Below are positions 60,352 to 64,000 of a stretch of DNA of 64,000 nucleotides, one piece after another (position 1 is the first letter of the stretch; each line of letters begins with the position of its first letter). Source of the DNA: Xestospongia bergquistia (Eukaryota; Porifera; Demospongiae; Haplosclerida; Petrosiidae). Position numbers and translations under genes: made by a program. The stretch is from contig OZ014420.1 in NCBI GenBank assembly GCA_963965975.1, forward strand, positions 4,056,001-4,120,000, in the 5' to 3' direction. The notes under the pieces are model-generated. The model was not told where the DNA came from. It made no database searches and saw only the letters and a list, made by a program, of their open reading frames with translations.

Positions 60352-62221
60352 GCCCTCATTAGTGGTCCAACTATCATGATACCAGATAATCCTTGGGAGT
60401 TTGTGGAGAATAGCTTGCTCCAAGTTAAAGATCAAGGATGTTCAGATATACAGTGGTCAGTTATATGTGGTATAGGTCAGTTTCTATTGTTTTGTAGGGA
60501 CATGTTTATTGATCCATCATTACAACCTCAAAACTCTCTCTTACATCGTGGAATGTTGGACTCTATAATGGATGAGACAGATCTATTCACTGAAGAAATG
60601 TTCGCCGTAAGAAATTATTTCACCTTTATTATGGGTATTTAGAAACCTTTAAATTTCTTCTTATTAATAGTATTCTCAATTATAGGGCATGGGTTCAATA
60701 TCATCTACTTGTTAGAGAAGGAAATGAAGTTATGTTGCAAAAGTTACAAAGAGCTTGACGTTATTATGCTTCCAAATATGGTCATATCATCTTTACTAAA
60801 TGGCATATATCCTTCTTTATTAAGAACTAATACACTAATTGTATCTTCTACCTTAGTTACCAATTATTTACCTTAGTTACCAATGGACCTACCTTAGTTA
60901 CCAATGTACTTACCTTAGTTACCAATGGACCTACCTTAGTTACCAATGTACTTACCTTAGTTACCAATGTACCACATATCATTTACCAATGTACTTACCT
61001 TAGTTACCAATGTACTTACCTTAGTTACCAATGTACCTATCTTAGTTTACAATGTACCTATCTTAGTTACCACTGTCTTAACTGATACTTACAAATATTC
61101 TGTGATAAAAAGAAAGAGAAGAGAAAGCTATTGGTCTTTTGATCAAATTATTTCAACTTCATATTAAGAAGACTTTATTTCAATCCTGGAAGAAAGATAC
61201 TTAAGAATCTCGCAAAGCAAAGCAATTTTTCTTGAACAGAGGATGTCGTGAATATGACAATGAAGATGAGTGAATACCTCATTTCTCTCTTTCCTCATGA
61301 TGTCAGTATAAAGGTACATATTAACCTGTTATAATCATGTCCACTTTGTTCTCCAGATCTTTAGTCATGTTGGTGTACAAGGAGTCTGTTGATCTGCTCA
61401 AGTATATTGTTCATGGAGAGAGATGACTGAAGATACAAGACTGTGGAATAAAATACTTGTATTTGGTGTTATAATATAATGATATACTTTATTTATATAT
61501 TTAGATTGATCTCTCTCCTCTGAGTAATTTGTAAGTTAAAGTAATTAATATTGCTTATTTGGGGACTAGTTGAACAGATAAATCTGTACTACAACTTTTG
61601 AAGAAATGGCGGCCGTTACTGGGTCATCTTTGTTTACAAAAATGTAGTTTATTATCATCAGAAATTTTTATGTTTTATTGGTCAGTGTCAAAATATACAA
61701 GACCTTAATCTCTCTGAGTGTGAGGATATCACGGTAACCACACCCACTTAATTAAATATATGATATCACTCCTATATTTGTTAGGATGATGTCATTAAGA
61801 GTATAGCAATAGAGTGTAGTGAATTATTTTATCTCAACTTGTCACATTGTTATGTAACAGATTCTATTATTAGATTACTAACAAAGTAAAAATATCATAA
61901 AACAAGTAATATAACTTTATTCTCTCTCTCTTAGATATTGTATTAGTCTAAATTATCTAAGTTTAGCTCATTGTACTCAATTTACTGGTAAAGGACTCCA
62001 ATCTATAATGGATGGTAAAGGATGTCATAAATTAATACATTTAGATCTATCAGGATGTACACAGGTTAATTATTATTATGTAATTGTAAGCAATGATATC
62101 TCCTCTCTCTCTCTCTCTCTAGTTAACTCAAGAAGCTCTTCAATTTATTGGTCAAGGACTTCCAATATTACATACGTTAATTTTAATAATGTACTGACGT
62201 ATAACAGATGAGGCACTCTCA
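60352..62221 (+). pseudogene. FBXL13: F-box/LRR protein gene of FBXL13 (DRC6) type, broken
   Basis: Plus-strand exons: 60352-60606 (IMIPDNPWEFVENSLLQVKD), about 60687-60800 (WVQYHLLVREGNEVMLQKLQ, then TGA, RYYASKYGHIIFTKW), about 61260-61313 (YLISLFPHDVSIK) plus 61357-61450 (IFSHVGVQGVC, TGA, CSWREMTEDTRLWNK), which together make the F-box. LRRs follow: 61686-61733 (CQNIQDLNLSECEDIT), 61785-61885 (DDVIKSIAIECSELFYLNLS), 61935-62064 (YLSLAHCTQFTGKGLQ) and 62123-62221 (LTQEALQFIGQGLP, then a frame break). The LRR exons agree in phase. F-box/LRR proteins are substrate receptors of SCF ligases; the FBXL13/DRC6 relation to ciliary dynein regulation is established for the family. Two in-frame TGA codons sit where CGA would be open. 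The C-terminal repeats are missing after 62221. Confidence 0.72.
60845..61080. repeat. 21-bp minisatellite in the FBXL13-type gene
   Basis: Eleven or so copies of accttagttaccaatgtact, some with ggac in place of gtac. The period is a multiple of three, so a 7-residue repeating open frame (TNVLTLV type) appears by chance at 60967-61080. It lies between two coding exons of the F-box gene. Confidence 0.9.
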
Positions 62222-62456
62222 GTAAGTGACCACACTCATTAATTAAGAATAATCATTGGTTAGGATTTTGTCACTCAGGATATTCCCAGTTCGTCTAATC
62301 CCATTTTGTCTAAAACACACAATTCAGTGCCAACTGGTCTAAAGTTGTAAATTAATAATAATAGTAAGTTATTTTGTCTTTGATTAAATGTTTGTATGTC
62401 AGACATTCCTTGAACATACTCTTCAAGAGTAATTGTATTTTCTGAAAATTGTTGTT

Positions 62457-63130
62457 TCAGTTCTTGTATTCTTTTATCTTTGTCTGTAGACTTCTTCCCT
62501 CTTCTAGGAGGAATGGCTCTGCCAAATGACTAATGGTGATTTCTGTCACACCCTGTTCTCTCTTAAAAATTTCAACAATTTCATACACATTGGGATGAGC
62601 CTTGCCTACAACCTTTTTTAACTTGCTGTGCCATCCCTCAATGTGGTTATTTGTTCTAGCAGATTTTGTCTCAAAGACATTCCACAAAGAGGCAGGTGGA
62701 TAGCTTCCCACAAGCAAGGTACTCTTGAAGTAACTAATAAAGTCATCAAGTCTTATTATATTCTGTGGAGCTTCAGCCTTCAGAGCTTGCCATGCTAAAT
62801 GTACGTACCGCCATTGAACAAATGCTAAAGCTGCAGTCTTACGAATAGAACTTTTCAGCTCAAGATTTTCTCTATAAATTATTTGTAGACCAAGGCATTG
62901 CACTTTTCTGATAAGGCATTGACATTAATGGAAGTTGCAACCCCTAAGTGCTGACATTGGGAAAGCGAGTTGTGCTGCTTGAATAATACTTAGCTCAAAG
63001 TCTGACAGTATTGTTTTAGGCTTTAATTCTATGCCTAACTCCTTTGACTTAGTCTTAAGTGGTGTAAAAACTCTCCCTTATGTTTCTTGTGACTTACTGG
63101 GAAGCAAACAGTAGATGAGAGAGTGAGCAC
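62457..63130 (-). pseudogene. MULE-type transposase, C-terminal half
   Basis: The minus strand reads about 63130-62930 IYCLLPSKSQET, FTPLKTKSKELGIELKPKTI, LSDFELSIIQAAQLAFP and LRGCNFH (the D of SDFE and the C/H motif typical of MULE transposases). It continues at 62903-62457 with YRENLELKSS, FVQWRYVHLAWQALK, and SARTNNHIEGWHSKLKKVVG then KAHPNVYEIVEIFKREQGVT. The T.N..EGWH..L....  HPN motif is characteristic of the FLYWCH-associated MULE family. Stops at about 63085 and 62935 break it. Transposon ends were not located. Confidence 0.85.
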
Positions 63131-63139
63131 CTCTTTGAG

Positions 63140-63740
63140 TTGTCGAAAATTCCATAACGCTTGACTGTATTCTAAATTCTACAACCCTTGAATTTATATC
63201 TACTACTGCTTATAATGGAGGTATATGATATCTGACATTCTTGTCCCTGATCCTGTGACTTTATTGGAAGTACTGCTCAACAGTTGTTATTAAGTGGTCA
63301 TCCTTTTATTATAATTTTAGATGGTATAGTTTAAAGAATGTCAACTTCATAGACTTACCATATCTTAGTCAATGACTACTGCACACTCTACAAAGGTAAC
63401 TGTAAAATATAGACATTACAGATGTATGAAACTGATTTATAATGTTTGACTTTTATTTACGTTAATATTAATATCTTGTTTTATTGATATGATTTTATAT
63501 TTATACTGTTTCAACTGTTGTTCATTGGGAAACACACTTAATAAATCATATGGTTTGCTGGCTTATGTTCATCAATTGGTCCAAATGCTAGCCAGTAACT
63601 CTACCTGTTGTAACGAAGTGATGACATGCTGCAACACAATGGCAGGGCTTCAAAAATGTGTGGTTAATAAACTTATATTCAGACAGACAACGTTCATTGT
63701 GTACTAGATAAGATGTAGGGAGTTATATTGTTGTCACTAT
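63140..63740. other. Spacer with no supported gene
   Basis: The open frame at 63489-63707 is Cys-rich but has no recognisable motif or splice context. Confidence 0.4.
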
Positions 63741-63747
63741 CATGATC

Positions 63748-64000
63748 AAGTGAGCATGCTCAGTTCGATTAGCCACACTAGTAGGGCCAAATTTGTACTA
63801 GAAATTAATAAACTTAGACGGCATTACTTCATTTTAGCAACAAGTGTGTCAGTACTTTACTTCTGCAGGGCTATTTAGCAAGACTAGGGGCGCCAGCCAA
63901 ATTTGTACTAGAAATTAATAGACTTAGACGGCATTACTTGACCAGTGTGTCAGGACTTTACTTCTGCAGGGCTGTTAGCAAGACTAATGGCACTAAATTT
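63748..64000. repeat. ~110-bp tandem repeat with GAGCATGCTC, running off the right edge
   Basis: Two copies of ccaaatttgtactagaaattaat...acttagacggcattactt...gtgtgtcag.actttacttctgcagggct.ttagcaagacta (63785-63885 and 63897-63985). They are preceded by gagcatgctcagtt at about 63749. A related piece is at 31860-32060. Probably a dispersed repeat family. Confidence 0.75.

Noticed and set aside
60967-61167. Plus-strand TNVLTLV-repeat protein
   Set aside because: A by-product of the 21-bp minisatellite; no start or splice evidence.
1-64000. tRNA or rRNA genes
   Set aside because: I saw no cloverleaf-compatible or rRNA-like GC-richer segment by eye; a covariance-model scan was not possible here.

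Overview
This is an AT-rich window from a metazoan nuclear genome. Genes are split into small exons by short introns, many under 100 bp. There are Ty3/gypsy, BEL/Pao, LINE, hAT and MULE relics and long satellite tracts. Death, CARD-like, ZU5 and Roc-COR exons resemble the expanded innate-immune-type families of sponges. I therefore infer a demosponge (Amphimedon-like); this rests on protein style only, since I ran no search.

Layout. 0-3 kb: SPOUT1-type RNA methyltransferase gene on the minus strand, with a hAT-like MITE inserted in one exon and two further frame lesions; it runs off the left edge. 3-7 kb: gene-poor. 7.3-12.6 kb: about 27 tandem copies of a ~198-bp satellite. 13.4-22.7 kb: a Roc-COR / Death / CARD-like gene, already broken by in-frame stops, then rearranged into a duplication-inversion-duplication: A (14094-16053), inverted B (16053-17982), inverted C with the Death exon (17983-18643), inverted A (18644-20603), direct B (20612-22542), CARD exon. 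23.5-24.5 kb: unidentified multi-exon minus-strand gene. 24.67-29.98 kb: BEL/Pao retrotransposon with both LTRs and a 5-bp target duplication. 30.7-31.2 kb: 3' exons of an ABHD13-type alpha/beta hydrolase (minus). 33.7-37.3 kb: diverged minisatellites. 37.5-38.3 kb: TTF-finger hAT transposase (minus). 38.75-42.99 kb: Ty3/gypsy element (minus). 43.1-44.4 kb: second COR-type pseudogene (minus). 45.3-46.8 kb: LINE (minus). 47.3-50.1 kb: coiled-coil / ZU5 / CARD-like gene remnant (minus). 51.2-52.4 kb: duplicated helical exons plus a 119-bp inverted repeat. 54.07-58.67 kb: candidate unclassified DNA element bounded by palindromic TGTACAAATTTGTACA motifs. 60.35-62.22 kb: F-box/LRR gene of FBXL13 type (plus) with stops. 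62.4-63.1 kb: MULE transposase fragment (minus). 63.75-64.0 kb: tandem repeat running off the right edge.

Functional picture. The housekeeping-type genes here (SPOUT1, ABHD13, FBXL13) are all damaged or partial. The immune-type genes share interchangeable phase-1 exons encoding a C-terminal CARD-like domain. Many premature stops are TGA or TAA where CGA or CAA would keep the frame, as expected from C-to-T decay. The region looks like a degrading cluster of Roc-COR/Death/CARD/ZU5 genes heavily invaded by transposons. Exon boundaries were called by eye from GT/AG sites and phase agreement and may be off by a few bases.
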